Shown here in pieces: positions 1 through 13,949 of a DNA stretch of 64,000 nucleotides (positions are counted from its first letter, which is position 1; every line of letters starts with the position of its first letter). The stretch is from Arthrobotrys musiformis (Eukaryota > Ascomycota > Orbiliomycetes > Orbiliales > Orbiliaceae), in assembly GCA_036971715.1 (NCBI GenBank), contig JAVHJL010000005.1:1736001-1800000 (forward strand), given 5' to 3'. The translations under genes and the position numbers were made by a program. Below the pieces are notes generated by a model. The model saw nothing but the letters and a program-made list of their open reading frames with translations, was not told the origin of the DNA and ran no database searches.

Positions 1-1189
1 CTTTCCTTTTACTCTTATTTTACATCTTCACTATTACGTGGTTTCTACTCTTTTCGATTTCTACTGTTTTTTCAGTTCTTGCTCTCAAAGAAAAAAAAGC
101 CGTGCGTCAGGGATATACGGAGTTTATTTGTCTTCTTTTACTGGTTTTTTTTTTTTGCCACGTGATGCTTTTTCTTTTCGATTATAAACCATTCTTCTTA
201 TCTATTTTACCGGCTCTTCATCCAGCATTCTTAGGCTCCAGCCCTCCTCGTCAAATACTAGTAGTAGTACTCTTGTTTTTTTGGATGCCGCGAGTGCGCC
301 GACAGCTACATTTGAAGTTCTTTGCAGTGTGTGGCTCCTCTTCAAGCCTTTCTTTCTCTTTTACTGTTGCTGGCATGCCTGGGGTTTCTTCGTCTTCTCT
401 CTTTTCGGGCCATCGTATTTGGTTTCTTGGTTGTTATTGTTCCGCCGTTTTTTGGATAATGTTTAAAAGGGACCGGTCTTGGTATCGGAGGGGTAGGGGT
501 TATTATATGTCTACGGTTTAGATACCAGCTGGATTCGATGTCTAGAAATGGAATGGAATAATTATAGTGGTAGTGCCTCTGATCTCCTGGCGCCTGGGTG
601 TTTATGTAATGTGGATATGTGGATATGATATAGTATACTATAGCTTGTAGAGCAGATGAATATAATTTTTACTTGGCTGAGAGATTATATCAGGTAGAAT
701 GTTTGAGGCTCTGCTGTGCCAAGCCTTCGCACGTTCCCACAGCCAGGTCCGGCTGCATTCAAGCGACGCAACTTGACTGACGAACATTCGCTCCTCCATC
801 AACCAACCACCAATCTCATCGCTCACCAACATTGCCATCTTCGCCATTTCAACATCTCTCCAGATCCCAATTCAATACCTCGCCATCAAAGCGACTACGA
901 TAGATAGCGAATTACGCTGCCTACGTCATATCTGCGACTTCTCCTTGCCGTGGTCTCGAACGCGGCGTGGTTCGATATATAGATATATACTTAGCTTGTG
1001 CTCCCGATAGCACTATACAAGGTCCGGCTGCCGACACCAGCAGCACCAGCAGCTCCAGCAACTACGCGTCGGCCCGATTCAATCGCGACACCGGGTTAGC
1101 GTGGTTGCAGAACATACCAATCTCATACCCTTCCTTCCTTCTCCCGGGAAGGATCTCACCTACCAAACCAACCTCACAAACAGGCCGTC
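1..1189. other. 5' flank of TAF1, no gene recognised
   Basis: The first ~550 bases are T-rich on the + strand, and any open frame there codes only for low-complexity hydrophobic residues. Around 968-990 an AT-rich patch (TATATAGATATATA) could be a TATA-like promoter element for the TAF1 gene that starts at 1190. The stretch 700-1190 is C-rich and CA-rich, as is usual for a fungal 5' leader. No protein family or RNA gene is recognised. Confidence 0.4.
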
Positions 1190-4100
1190 ATGCCTCCCAA
1201 ACCCGCGCCGAATCCTTCGGAAATGGCGGACGACGAGGAGGCAGCCATTGCCAAGTTTCTCGAAAACCCGGATGTTCTAGATAACTTCCTTGCCGAAGGC
1301 GCCAGTGGGAACCAGGAGAAAGCAGACGATGCCATCGACTTTGGCGACATCAGCGATGACGATGACGATCTACCGGACGAAGAACCTGTCGCTGGGGAGA
1401 AACAACGTGCAGCTAGCGCCGATAGCGAGAACAGTCTTATGGACCTCGCTGCCGAAGGAGCCGGTCATGTCGTTTCTTCTCCTCTGCTGGGATCTGATCA
1501 TAAGATGGTGGATGCCGACGAAGATCTATTCGGCGATGCAGCCCTAGATGATCTCTTCGGAAGCCATAAGATGGACGAAATCCACCCTCTCCCGCCACAG
1601 GATGATAAACTCCTTACCGACGCCGTCCACTCGATGTTTCGGGACGTTGATTTCCAGAGTGCTGGGTTCGGAGCCCCCGGTGGTGCCTTCAACGATGAAG
1701 ACGACGAGATGCAGACCCTCGAACCTCCAGAGACGAACGAAGAACCGACAAAAACGGTGGAGGATTATTTCCCGTTATTCCAGGAACATGCCATCCTCCC
1801 ATACCTCTCCATGTTCCCACCGAAACCGGCATACTACCCCATGCGCCCCGATAAACAACCGAAAGCTCTTTTCCCGACAAAACTAAACCTCGAGATAGCG
1901 CCGAGCTCTGAAGCTAGCTGGCGTTCTGATGGGTATCGGCCGGTCCGAAAACCTGGTTTAATCTACATCGAGAACGAGGTGGAGGATGTTGAAGATGTGC
2001 CCGCGAAACAAGAGGCTAGAGAAGGGGAGATTAAGAAAGAGTCTCAGATCAGACGACGAGTAGATATCGCAGTCCTAGAGGAAGATTTGGACAGAGCTGG
2101 TAGAGAACCACCAGCTAAGCGTATGAGGCCCAAGGCGCCGTTTGAGGATGATACAGAGGAAGGCTCAAAGGTTCGTAAACGCCGGAAAGTCAAGCAGGAT
2201 GGTGGAAACGATAAGAGGAAAAAGAAGCGGTGAACGTAATACATGTCGGCTAACTCCTTTCCCCTCCCTTCTCCCTCCTTGGATCATCAACAGAAGGCGA
2301 AACTCCGCGAGCTATTTCGGCGTGTTGAAGCGCCTGACCCCTTCGACTTCGATTTGCTGGACAGCGATCCGGTAAAGAAGATCAAAATAGAACTCGACCC
2401 GAACGATCCGTACCTTCTCCTGGACGTTAGAAAATCCGATGACACCCGTAAAGCGCGAAAGATCGGTGGAGAGTTCATCCGACAGAAGATCAAAAAGGAC
2501 CTCACACAGCGGTATAACATATCGAATGATGAAGCGTACGACCTTCTCAAGGAAAATCACCAATCGAAGGTGCGATCTACTATTGGAAATCTGGAAATCG
2601 AACACACCATGCCTGCCGTCCGGCTACAAACCCCATACTACAAGACCGTCCTGGGTAAACCAGAGATGCGATCATTCCACCGACCACGACTTACTTTCCC
2701 CACTGAGGTTGAAATACGATTTACGAAAGGGAAGACCTTGAAGCGGAAACACCTTAAGGGTAAATCCATTCGAGAGATATTCCATGATACGAAGAGCCTA
2801 TCCCTTTCCGACAATTCCAACTTTATCTTATTCGAGTACTCCGAAGAACACCCATACGTACTCTCAAACTTCGGCATGGGTAGTAGGATCATCAACTACT
2901 ATCGTCGAAAAGAGGATTCGGACGAAACGCGACCGAAGTGCGAGTTGGGAGAACTCCAGGTACTCATGAGTCAAGATAAATCCCCGTTCTGGAATTTTGG
3001 CAGCATAGAGCCTGGTGAGATCGTACCGGCGCTGTACAATCGTATGATACGGGCACCGATATTTAGGCACACTCCCGCGAACACGGACTTCGTCGTAGTC
3101 CGAAATACAGACAGCGGAGGTGCCTATTATTACCTCAGAACGATCCCTTACATTTTCACCGTCGGTCAGACGTTCCCGGTAACAGACGTACCGGGCCCAC
3201 ACTCTCGAAAAGTCACCACGGCCTCCAAGAACCGTATGAAAATGATTACTTATCGTGTCATCGGCAGGAAAGGGAATCGTATAGCCGTGAAGGATATCGC
3301 TCCCCATTTCCCGGAGAACACGGAGATACAAACACGGCAGAAAATGAAGGAATTCATGTCTCATCAGAACGAGAGGGAGAGCGAGAAAGGTGGTTATTGG
3401 TATCTTAAGGGCGATGATCCTATTCCCGACGAACCGAATATTAGGACCATGGTCACCCCCGAGAGCGTTTGTTTATTAGACGCCATGCAGGTGGGAGTGA
3501 AGTACCTCGAAGACGCCGGGTACGGCAAGGCAACCGAAGCGGGGGCAGGGGACGAAGATGAAAAGGAAGGTATGAGCACAGAGGAGAAGCTTGCACCGTG
3601 GATAGCAACCAAGAACTTCATCAATGCCACGCAGGGGAAAGCTATGTTACAGCTCCACGGCGAAGGAGACCCCACTGGACGAGGCGAAGCGTTTAGTTTC
3701 ATAAAAACGAGCATGAAGGGTGGGTTTAAAGCCATCGGCGAGAGTGTTGACGAAAAGCTAGATGCGGCAACGTTGAAGCTTCTGGGCGGTCACTCGTATA
3801 ATGTTGCCCGACAGCAGAAGGCATACGAGGAGACCATCGAAAAGATTTGGCGTGCACAGGAGGCGAGTTTGAAAGCTGAGGAACCGCCCGAGTTGGATCT
3901 TGATGAGTTGCAGGATGCGACTCAGGAGGGTGCTTACGGTTTAGACGACGGGAGGACGCCGTACTCGGAGAGCATGACGCCGGCGGTGGCTAATAGCGCT
4001 ATTGACGACGAGGCGGCTAGTCAGTTCTCTAGGTTCTCGGCGAGAAATACTAAGAACAAGATCCTGAGAATTGCGAGGAAATATAAGCAGCCGGATGGTA

Positions 4101-4614
4101 GTTATGAGACCAGGACTGAGATCGTGACCGATCCGAAGGTGATTTCGATGTATATCGCCAAACGACAGGAGATAAGGACCGAGAGTTTGATGAAGGATAT
4201 TACGAATTTGAAGCCGACAGGTGATGTTGCTGCCGACGCTGACAGGAAGAAGGTGTATGTACCCCCTTCTTTCCTTTTTTTATGGTTTACGGCTAATGTA
4301 TTATGTTTTTTTTGAACAGCCTGGAGAAAGAACTGGCTCGACTCATGCGCAACAAGGAAAGGCGACAAGCCCGCGAGCGACAAAACGAGAAAAAGCGGAA
4401 ACAACTGGGGCTCGACGACGGCAGCGGCGCCGGCGATGGTGCTCCTAAGGGGGGTACCACGCGAAAGTGCGCCAATTGCGGACAAGTCGGCCACATCAAG
4501 ACGAATAAAAAGTTGTGTCCGATGTTGAATGGGACTTTGGGGCCGAAGGCTGATGGGGTTGGAACTCCTGGCGGGGGTACTGCGCCGGGGACACCGGCCC
4601 CCGGTGGGTTCTGA
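1190..4614 (+). CDS. taf1: TFIID subunit TAF1 (TBP-associated factor 1)
   Basis: This is the largest TFIID subunit, acting in the nucleus as scaffold for promoter recognition and TBP control. Proposed exons are 1190-2170, 2294-4254 and 4320-4614, giving about 1,078 residues, close to yeast TAF1. The N-terminus (from MADDEEAAIAKFLENPDVLD) is acidic, as in TBP-binding TAND regions. A central DUF3591/TAF1 core runs from about residue 440 to 880 (key stretch VRLQTPYYKTVLGKPEMRSF). A zinc knuckle lies at about 1031-1047 (CANCGQVGHIKTNKKLC) after a basic helix. The second intron (GTATGT to AACAG) is clear. The first is not: the acceptor CAG at 2291-2293 after a CTAAC branch site fits, but only weak donors keep phase (GTTCGT at 2171, GTCAAG at 2189). 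There is no bromodomain, as is known for fungal TAF1. It is convergent with the 5-oxoprolinase gene. Confidence 0.9.
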
Positions 4615-5542
4615 GGAGGTTGCCTTTATTATTTTATTTTTATCTCTATTTTTTTATGCTGGAAGTCGACGCGAAGCTGAGGAGTTTGGAGAGGAGACGA
4701 GAAAAAGTTAAGAGGGTGTATACTAACATATTGAACTCTGCATGGGAACAAACCCTTTTTTATGAAATAGCATGCGAGGCTATCATCCCTTTTATGTGTT
4801 CTTGCATTTACATGGAGTTTTTCTTTCGTTTCTGTTTATTTTTGATTCCTCCCATATCGTTTCTCCGTTTTATATACCTGGAGGGTATTCCTCTGCGAGA
4901 TCATTTGTTCTCTCGAATTTATTTCCATGTTCTTTTTCTCTCCATACGACTTTTCTGCGGTGGGATATAGAATCCAATCTGCCCAAAGTGGCACAATATT
5001 GTATTCCTATATGTAATATATTTTTATACTTATACCCCTACACATGCCTATTTCTTCTTTAAATTTAAGCGGTTAAAGGCTTTCGTGTGGCTGGGAACGA
5101 GACCAGTTAAAGGTATATATAGGTATAAGGATAGATATAGTTATAGGTATCGGAACTCGAGGATGGGATAGGTATATACAAAAAAACAAAGTATGGGGTG
5201 TATATGGTGTAAAAGGATGTTAGATCTGGATGTTCGTGAGCTGTGATCTAAGATCTCGATGAGAAATGGATCGGGAAGAAGAAAGAAGAAGGAAAAAACT
5301 CCAAAGATCGCAAGGTGCGCCGATAAAACAATAGAAGAGAGAGGGAGTCGATCGGAGGAGAAGGAAACTCGTGAGCAACTGTAAAACAACAAAGAAAGAG
5401 AGAATATAACATTATCATTATCCAGCAGAAAAAACGCAAAGTTTCGTAAAAGAATCAGGAGGGGGGGAAACAAGTGAACCGTTCTTTCTACCTCTCGCCG
5501 TAACCTGTTTGTAAACCCCCCCTTCAGCGTTAAATGTATGTC
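4615..5542. other. Convergent intergenic spacer (TAF1 / 5-oxoprolinase)
   Basis: These are the 3' flanks of two converging genes. The sequence is T-rich next to TAF1 and A-rich toward the other gene, consistent with two opposing 3' untranslated regions. The open frames here have low-complexity, hydrophobic translations and no family resemblance. Confidence 0.4.
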
Positions 5543-8500
5543 TTAATAACTGGACTCCTCGGTCGCCATTCTATTCGCCAAAGTCCCACGACCCCTCCAC
5601 ATCAACGTGGGATCGATCTTCCTCGGTTTCTTATTAGGATCCCTAGGCGTCGATGTCCCGCTGCCTTTCAATCCGTACCCGCCTCCTCCGGGCGTGCAGA
5701 TAATAATCCTATCCCCGGGTTTCATACTAGCTGTATTCTTCCCTCCCATGTTAATCCTCTTGTACTTCGTCCCCTCACCACCTTCGACACCATTACTAAC
5801 CCCTCCATTAATATTCTTATGACCATCGATCTTCCTCATCCAATAATTCACACCCCGGCTGGCGGACTGCCCGCCAGCCATACCGTAGGGTTTGAACACC
5901 CTTCTCTCCGATAGGATGGAGACTTGGACGGGAATGCGGAATTCGATGTCACGGATGACTCCGTCGCCACCGTCGTGTTCGCCTCTACCACGGGATCCCT
6001 TGCGGATGCTGAATTCTCGGAGGATGACGGGGTATCGGCGTTCGAAGACTTCGGCGTCAGTTATGCGTGTGTTGGTCATGTGGGTGTGTACGCCTGAGGT
6101 GCCGTCCCAGTCTGGGCCCTGTTTTGTGAATAATAGGTTAGTATTTCCTTTTTTTTCTTTCTTTCTGTGAGAGGGTAGTAGTAGGTCGAAGGGGGGACAT
6201 ACAGCACCGCTTCCGCCGGCTATAGTCTCGTAGTATCCGAATCCCTTGACGTATTCTCCGTCTTCGCCGGTGTTTCCACCGTACCCGAAGGTTAGGTTGT
6301 TACAGTCGCCTTGTGACGCTGCACACGCCTCGAAGGCTTTGAAGATTACATCCGTAACTCTTTGGCTCTGTATACCAAATACATCAGTATTTGTTATTTA
6401 AAATATAAATATGGGAGGGGCTTACAGTCAAGACGTTCCCTCCAACCACCGCTGCATTCTCTGAAGGGCTGAGGAAGGAATCTTTGGGAATCTTAACGTG
6501 GATGGGTTTCAAACAGCCTTGGTTCAGTGGGATGTCATCATAGATTAGACAACGCAGACAGTAGATTATTGCAGAGAAGGTGACAGCCTCTGGAGCGTTC
6601 ATGTTTCCTATTTATTTCATTAGTCGGCATAAAACAGATATCTGGGATACTCGATTTATAGAACTTACCATACATCTCCGGCCCTGTTCCACTGAAATCG
6701 AAGACCGCCTCTCCCTTCTCAGAATCAATCTCGATCTTAAGCCGAATAGGACTACCGTCGTCCATGAAGTCCTCGGCTATCAAATCTTTCCCGCCAAATC
6801 TTCCCGCGACTTCCTTCAACAGGTTCCTGACACTTAGCTCTGCATTGGCCTGGATGGCAGTCATGTAGAACTGTACCACCTCTTGACCATAGTCTCCGAT
6901 CAATGCGCGGATAAGTGTTATCCCCTTATAGTTAGCCGCAACTTGGGCCTTCAGGTCGTTAATATTGTCAGCTAGACAGCGAGTTCCGCTGCAACCCGGG
7001 TATTGTGCAGGCTCGTCGAGAAGGAGTTGTGTGATCCTTTCTTCGTTGAAGATTCCTTCCGACACTAGCTTTTCGGACATGATCGCTGCGCCTTCTTCGT
7101 ACAGTTCACGAGATTGCGGGGGCATAGAACCGGGCAGTATACCACCGATGTCTGCATGATGGGCTCTCGATGCGACGTAGAAGATGATTTCATCACCGTT
7201 GAAAGCTGGAGTTATGACTGTGATGTCCGGGAGATGGGTACCACCGGCTTCGGGATGATTGGAGACGATAACATCGCCTTTCTTTAGCTTCCCTTCCCAC
7301 ATTTTGGCTTGAGTTTTGACGCAGGTACTCATGCTTCCCAGGTGGACCGGCAGATGTGGCGCATTTGCCACGAGCCCACCGTCTGCGTCGAATAAAGCGC
7401 AGGAGTAATCCAGTCGCTCTTTGACGTTTGTGGAAACACTCGTCTTTTGTAGTGCTCTTCCCATTTGCTCAGCGATTGCCATGAAGCGGTGGGAGAAGAT
7501 GCTGAGGAGAATGGGATCGACTTCATGGTTCTTTGCTTCTTGGAGGTGGCTTTCTGATTCCTCGGCGCCGACGTTAATAACGACGTGAGTATCGAGGATC
7601 AGGGCCCAACTGCTTGGGGGTACGATGATTGTCTGGGTGTCATCAGCCAATATCGCCGGTCCTGGGACCTTACATCCGACTTCGAGCTTATCGATGCGGT
7701 AGATCGGAGTATCCAACCTTCCCTCTTCAAAGTAGACTTTCCTGATATCGTGGGCTGTGGACTCGTCAACAGATGTATGTTTGTCCGACGGCCAGTCCCT
7801 CAGCTGCTGGTCGACGGTCTTTTCCATACCCTGGAACGACTTGCCGATTCCCCGGACTCTGACGTCGTCAACAAAGATATCTCGGTCGGGTAGAGTAAAC
7901 CCGAACTCCTGCTCATGTTGTTTGACGAACGCGGTTCCAAAGTCGTCGTCTTCCGGCTTGATGACCATCAGCGCCGATTCGGTACCTCTGTATCGCATGT
8001 TAAGGTACTCTTCAAATACGATCTCCTTGCCATCATTGTGGAAGCCTTGTGCCTCGAGACCTTCGGTAGCACGGGTTCGAAGCTTTTCCAGCCGGTCATC
8101 TATTTGTTTTGATACCTCCTCGCCACCCCATTTAGCCGATGTGGGTTCTTGCGCTTCTTGGACTACATCGGCTAGAGCCATGCCGTAGGCACTGAGAACA
8201 CTGCTGTAACGATGTATTAAAATCATTTTAATCCCCAGGCTTTGTGCGATAGCTACAGCATGTTGTCCACCTGCTCCGCCAAAAGTTGCGAGTCTGTGGT
8301 GCGAGCTGTCGTGGCCCTTGGCTTCTGTCAGAGAACGAATTGGGCGTGTCATTGTTTCATTCGCGATTTTGAGGAATCCGTATGCAACTTCGTCGGTTGT
8401 CATATTTTGTCCCAATTCGCTGTTTATGCTGTCCTTAAGTTCCTCGAACAGCTTCGCGGATACCTCAGCGTCGAGAGGTTCGTTTTCATTAGGGCCGAAA

Positions 8501-10102
8501 ATTCGAGGGAAGAATTCGGGAAGTAGACGGCCTAAATACAGATTCGCATCCGTGACTGTGAGGGGGCCGCCTTTACGATAGCAAGCAGGTCCGGGGTGTG
8601 CGCCGGCGGATTCGGGACCGACGACGAACAATCCATTTTTGAAAAATAGTCTGGACCCACCACCTGCCGCTACAGTATTGATGTCTAATTGCGGAGATTG
8701 GATCGTTACCCCAGCCGTGGTTGTTTCGAAGACATGTTCGTATCTTCCAGAGCCATAGCGGGAGACATCCGTGCTTGTGCCACCCTATATTACAATTAGA
8801 CTAATCTCAATACTAAGTCCCTGCAGATGTGTAAACTCACCATATCAAACCCGATTACTGGGATGCCAACCTCGTTGTCGTAGCTAGTCAATGCATACCC
8901 GACAACACCGCCAGCGGGGCCTGATAAGATAGCTCTCAATCCTGAGAATCCCTTGACATCGACCAACCCACCATCACTCTGCATGAATTCACATCTAGCC
9001 CCCTTTTCTTCTTTCATAACACTTTCTGAACCCAGACCTCCTTCGAATCCTTTTTCGAATCCGCTGATGTACTTTTTGATCTCTGGTGTCAAGTAAGCAT
9101 CGGCTGTAGCAGATGTAGCACGAGGAACATATTTGATCATGGGCATCAATTCCGCAGAGAGCGAAATATGGGTAAACCCAACCTCCTCCGCGAGTTTTCC
9201 AATGATCTTTTCGTGCTCCGGGAAAGTATACGAGTGCATCAGGCAAACCGCGATACTTCTGAAGCCCTCATCGTACACAGCTTGCAGATCTTCTCTTACA
9301 GCATCTTCATCTAGTCTTTGGAGGATCCGAACGGCTTCACCGGTCATGCCTATGACGAGGTTGGGATCCTTTTTCTCGTCATCTTCGGAAAGATTGGTGA
9401 CGGTTTGCTCGGGGTCTTCAGCGTAGTCTTCGAGGGTTACCCGTTCGTCAACTTCGATGACTTTCTGGTACAGTACTTCGGGCTTGTGTATCGCGAGATC
9501 AAAAATGCGAGGTCTAGATTGGTTCCCTGCATTCAATTGACAAACTTTGTTAGCTAGGCAAAAAACACAACTTGGCTTTCGTGAGGGAGAAAGAGCATGG
9601 TAGGCCATGTGGAAGATATCGTGTACTGACCAATAACCAAACAGTCACCGTGTCCCTTTGTCACGAAAATTGCACATTTCTCTCCCTTCCGTTCCAATAG
9701 GGCATTCGTAGCCACCGTAGTTCCCATGCGGATACTCTCGATGCATGATGTATCTATTGGTTGACCCCGTGGTATCTCCTTGCCCGTAAACTTCTCAAGA
9801 AGCCGTCTGATACCTTCCAACGGAGCATCCTCGTAGTTTGCGGGATCAACGGATAGGAGCTTGATGACGACGTCGTCAGAGAGTTTTCCCGTGCCCGGGT
9901 TTCCGACACAGTCCGTGAAGGTACCGCCACGCTAGACGTTGGATAAGAGAGAATAAGTAATCAGATAATTATTAAGACAATATGCAGTACGGAGAAAGGC
10001 TAGTGTGATTACGTAAGGTAATGGAGGGGTAACGGTGAAGTGCAATTGGAAGTATGCAGGGTGATATCATACGTCAATAGCGATTCTTATGCCTTTGGCC
10101 AT
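5543..10102 (-). CDS. oxp1: 5-oxoprolinase (ATP-hydrolysing)
   Basis: This enzyme opens 5-oxo-L-proline to L-glutamate with ATP hydrolysis, in the cytosolic glutathione (gamma-glutamyl) cycle. Seven exons on the minus strand join in phase: 10102-10073, 9931-9631, 9526-8841, 8784-6669, 6607-6426, 6367-6203 and 6118-5543, for 1,351 residues (yeast Oxp1 is about 1,286). The start ATG gives a ten-residue first exon (MAKGIRIAID) that is completed by RGGTFTD, the nucleotide-binding motif at residues 11-17. The N-terminal HyuA-like half has GPAGGVVG and GGTSTD (340-345). The HyuB-like half begins near residue 760 (DPILLSIFSHRFMAIAEQMG) and ends with a glycine-rich TPGGGGYG segment. All donors are GTRNGN types and acceptors end in AG. 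The single-chain fused HyuA-HyuB form is typical of eukaryotes. Confidence 0.95.
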
Positions 10103-13100
10103 TCGAAACGGTGAAGTCTCAACAGACTTTTGAAGACTCGTTTTTGTTTGTTTTTGGTTGGTAAGCTTTTAATTTCCGTCACCGAATACTGCTTCCCGAC
10201 GAGGCGATGGGTGCAAGGGTGGGTGTTAGAGTAAGGTTTTGAACCGTAACAGACGCCAGAGAGTCGATATCGGAGAACTGTAATGCAGATGTTGGACAGA
10301 CGACGATGGCAAGAGTGTGATCTTAATCTGCTCGAGGGTATTAGTATTCAGAAGGCAGCAGTGAAGAGGAATTAGCATCTCGAGGGAAGCCGGGAAGTTC
10401 AGTTGGCATCAATGGGTTTATGGATACTGGAATATGCAAGCAAGCTGTAGGTGCAAGGCAAGGCAGCCGGCAGATGCAGTTTCGAAGTCGAGTTCCATTG
10501 GACGGCCCGAGACTGACTTGGAAGTGGGGTGCAGGGGACTCGGGGAAATGTGTTGGGGGGTTGCAATTTACCTTGCGGTGATTGGAGAGGCCGTTCGCTG
10601 ACATATAACTTGGGGAGGCGGGTTATATTGGAGGTTCGAGGAGACCTGGAGAATTGACCTGGGGTTTTATATTGGTACGGTTTGGTACCGGCGGGAGAGA
10701 AGAAATCAAAAGCAGGATTGATGGGAATTTCCAACCCGCCTGGATTACGTCAAGGAAAATGCGGATACCGGCGAGCAGGAAGATGTCGTTCGAGATGCAG
10801 CTAACCCGTCGAGCAGTTGTACAGCCAGCATAAACCACATGCGCATGCGCGAGCAGAGAGAAGAACTTCTTCCCGCGGCCGAAGGGGAGGAGGAGGAAGG
10901 AATCGGGATGTTTATATGCCAGGAAAAGTCGAGAACCCTTCCAATTGACTCGCACGTGAGGCAATCTACTAGCGAATCGACAAGTCAAGCTAGGCAGGGA
11001 CGGATGCAAGCTGCCTGTGTGCTTTATATAGGTAGCAAGCTAGCTAGCTTACTTAGCTTGGCCGGCCGTATTTCGAAGCTTTCACAAAGTCCGTAGGTAC
11101 GTACTTCTCCCCCATATACGCCGAGGCGGGGCAGTGAAATTTCGAAAGGAAACTAATAAAACATCGACTGGAAAGGGCGGTTATAGAAAAGCAAGAGCTG
11201 GGATAATAGTGCAATCAATTATATGCAGGAAGAAGCATAGCGAGATCGAGGATGCAGCTGTAAGAGGTCGACCAGGTCGACCGGGTTTCCCAAGGTGGAG
11301 AGTACACGTCGAGGAGGAGCAATTGCAGACTGGTCGCATGCCCGTCGGACGGAAGATTTACTTGGGACGCTCTAAATCTTCATCCGGATTGAGCTCAGAA
11401 GCAAAGGGTTCAAGGGAAATCCCCACGACCGCAGCCATGTCCATGGCCATGGGCTGTTGCCCGCTATTGCTACTGCTGCATTCAGATTGGCCAAAACCCA
11501 GGCGGAGCAGGGCCCGCTGGCAATTCATCAGCGATGAAAGATCCTCTCGAGGAGGGGATCTGAACATGAAGGAAGGAAGGCGGCGAGCAAATGCAATGCC
11601 ATGGGTTGGTGTGTGAGCCGATAGCGAGTCAATGGGCAGAAACACGGCCGGGAGGAAGACGCCGCTGAAAAAAAGTTAAGTGAGAGGAGCGACGAAAAGG
11701 GAGGAGTTCTTCGATTAAAGGGTTTAAGAAGCAGCCCGAGCCCGACGGTGGGCGATTTGGGCTCCATCCCGACACGCTACTTGGTGCGACAGTGACGCTA
11801 TTGGGTCGTCGACTATCGAGTAGGTTATGTGTGATGCACCTGGATGATGTTCCGAGGCCGAGGCCAAACTATGTGGTGGTAGTCTTCTGGACGTGCATAA
11901 TGGTCAGGGTACAAGACGATAATGTACCCCATACTTGAAAAACCATCTGGCTAACCGCCTGTGAAACATTGCAGCCTCCAGTTTGGCCTGCGGCTGGAAG
12001 TCACACTACCTCGTCGCGAGCTGCAGCAGCTGTAGCTTAGTCTGCTTTACTATACTACCAAATGCAATAGCTAATAGCGTGGGTCCCCGCCATTTTGGAA
12101 TCTCGCTGTTTCAATGGTCCGGAAAGTCGCGCAACGTCCAGGTCACCTAGCTGTAGTCGCCTCTCCAATGCAGCTTCGTGAAAAAAAATAACGACAAATT
12201 ACGAATACAACTTTAAACCGAACGAACAATGGATTGATAAGAGTAGCGGGGCAAAGTTCTTTTTTGGTGTTAACTCGCTGGCCAGGCCAGGAGTCGTTCG
12301 GTTCGGGACTCTGCGACCGCTGCCGACCGCCAATGAAGTTTCGAATTGGCCGTTACACATGTACGGTTTGATATCAATGTTTTCCCCACGCATTATAGCT
12401 GCTTCAAGGTGGCGGGGCAGATGGCAGATGGACCACGACGCCGACTGCCTGGTTTACCAGGTCCACCGATGCAAATTCGCAATGCCGAATCCAAGCGAGA
12501 GAGGGATATCTCAGGTCAAGCTCAGGCCAGTGCTCTTGGGGGTCTTACTCTCTTTCTTTATTCTTCCAGATGGCCCATCCTGCTGTCAAATTTAAGACAA
12601 TGAGGAATGCGGGTAGGAAGGAGGTTTTTTCCATTATCGATAAGCAAGCTCGATTGGATTTGGACAAAAACATGCAGAGGGACCCGCCAATCGGCTGCAT
12701 GGAAGGCCCACTCTGTGTCTTCAGTGTTTGAGATTTTGACACCATGCCAATTTAGCGTCATGCCCATTACAAATCCCAAGAGGCATGCTTAAAGCTAGAG
12801 TGCTATGTATCTGCGGGGACAAACTACAAGTGTCGACCTGTCTTTTTGCTGCCGTCGACCCTGTTCGAGCAGCTCGTTTATCTGGTTTGGAATGGAAAAC
12901 CTTGGTCTGTATACGTATCTGTTTCCTGTTCCGCAAGGTGTGAATATCATGGGAAAGCCGGGGCACAGATATATCGCGCATGGGAGGTCAGGCTACCATC
13001 CATAGGATTCTAGAATTCTGTTTCAAAATTTGATTTTTCAACTGAAACATAAGTTCGGATTCCAGTCGTCCCAAAAATATACTACTGGCACCTTTGAATA

Positions 13101-13949
13101 TACTAGGGCCGATGTTGTTTCGTTCGATCGAAGTACTAGCTACTTGTCTCGAAGCACCCACTCGCATTGTATGTTTTCGAATTCGGCTGGTGGGACTGGC
13201 CTGTACAGTGGGGAGGAATCGACTAAGCCTACAACGGAGCTCGATTGTCGATGTTCTCGACACCGTAGCTTCGAGCGCAATTACAATGTATTAATATACA
13301 GACTAGTTGATAGATCTAGAAGATACAATATATATAGAAGTCCGAGTGGCCTGAAACAGCCGCCACAATCAAAGCTTCTGTTATAATATCCAACTTCCAT
13401 ATGGCCACATGGCACGCAATGGTATAGGTAAGTAATTTGAGCATCGGTGTCAAAATGTTTCGTCCCATGATTCTATAAATGTTTCTGTCCCAACTGCGGC
13501 CCAACTAACTGAGCTAACTGCAACGACTCAATCCTCTTACATGATGTATGTATAACTACGCCGACAACGGGAGGCGAGGTTTTGTGATCCTTGCTCCGGA
13601 TATATAAAATGCAAGTGATCAGAAACAGCTAACCTCCACAGTTAGGCTATGCTCGATGTTCTAGAAGGTCATGTTTCCTGTTGATCCCGTTGCAAGGAAA
13701 TTAAATTTGATATCAGGTTCCAGTAAGATACCTTTCGAGAAACCTTGTGGCCAGGTTGCAATTGCAGCTCGCCCTCGATACACTGCAATTATTCTGTTGA
13801 TCTTCGCCATCTGCATATATATACATATGAACTAGCGTGGGAATCGACCCGAGATGAGGTTCTTGTAATACATGCGGATGAAATCGAAAGAGAACCCTTG
13901 CATATTCTGTCCCGCTATTCCGGCAGGCCAACAGCCGACAATTGCTAGT

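Noticed and set aside
102..521. 139-codon frame on + strand before TAF1
   Set aside because: T-rich DNA gives a run of Phe, Leu and Val with no family resemblance. The start is not ATG, and no splice or leader context supports it.
1190..4614. Missing bromodomains in TAF1 as a novelty
   Set aside because: Fungal TAF1 proteins normally lack the bromodomains found in animals, where a separate Bdf1 supplies them. This is expected.
11134..11616. 160-codon frame in the 5.6 kb gap
   Set aside because: Composition is unlike the real genes around it, opposing frames overlap it, and no domain, intron or promoter signal is visible.
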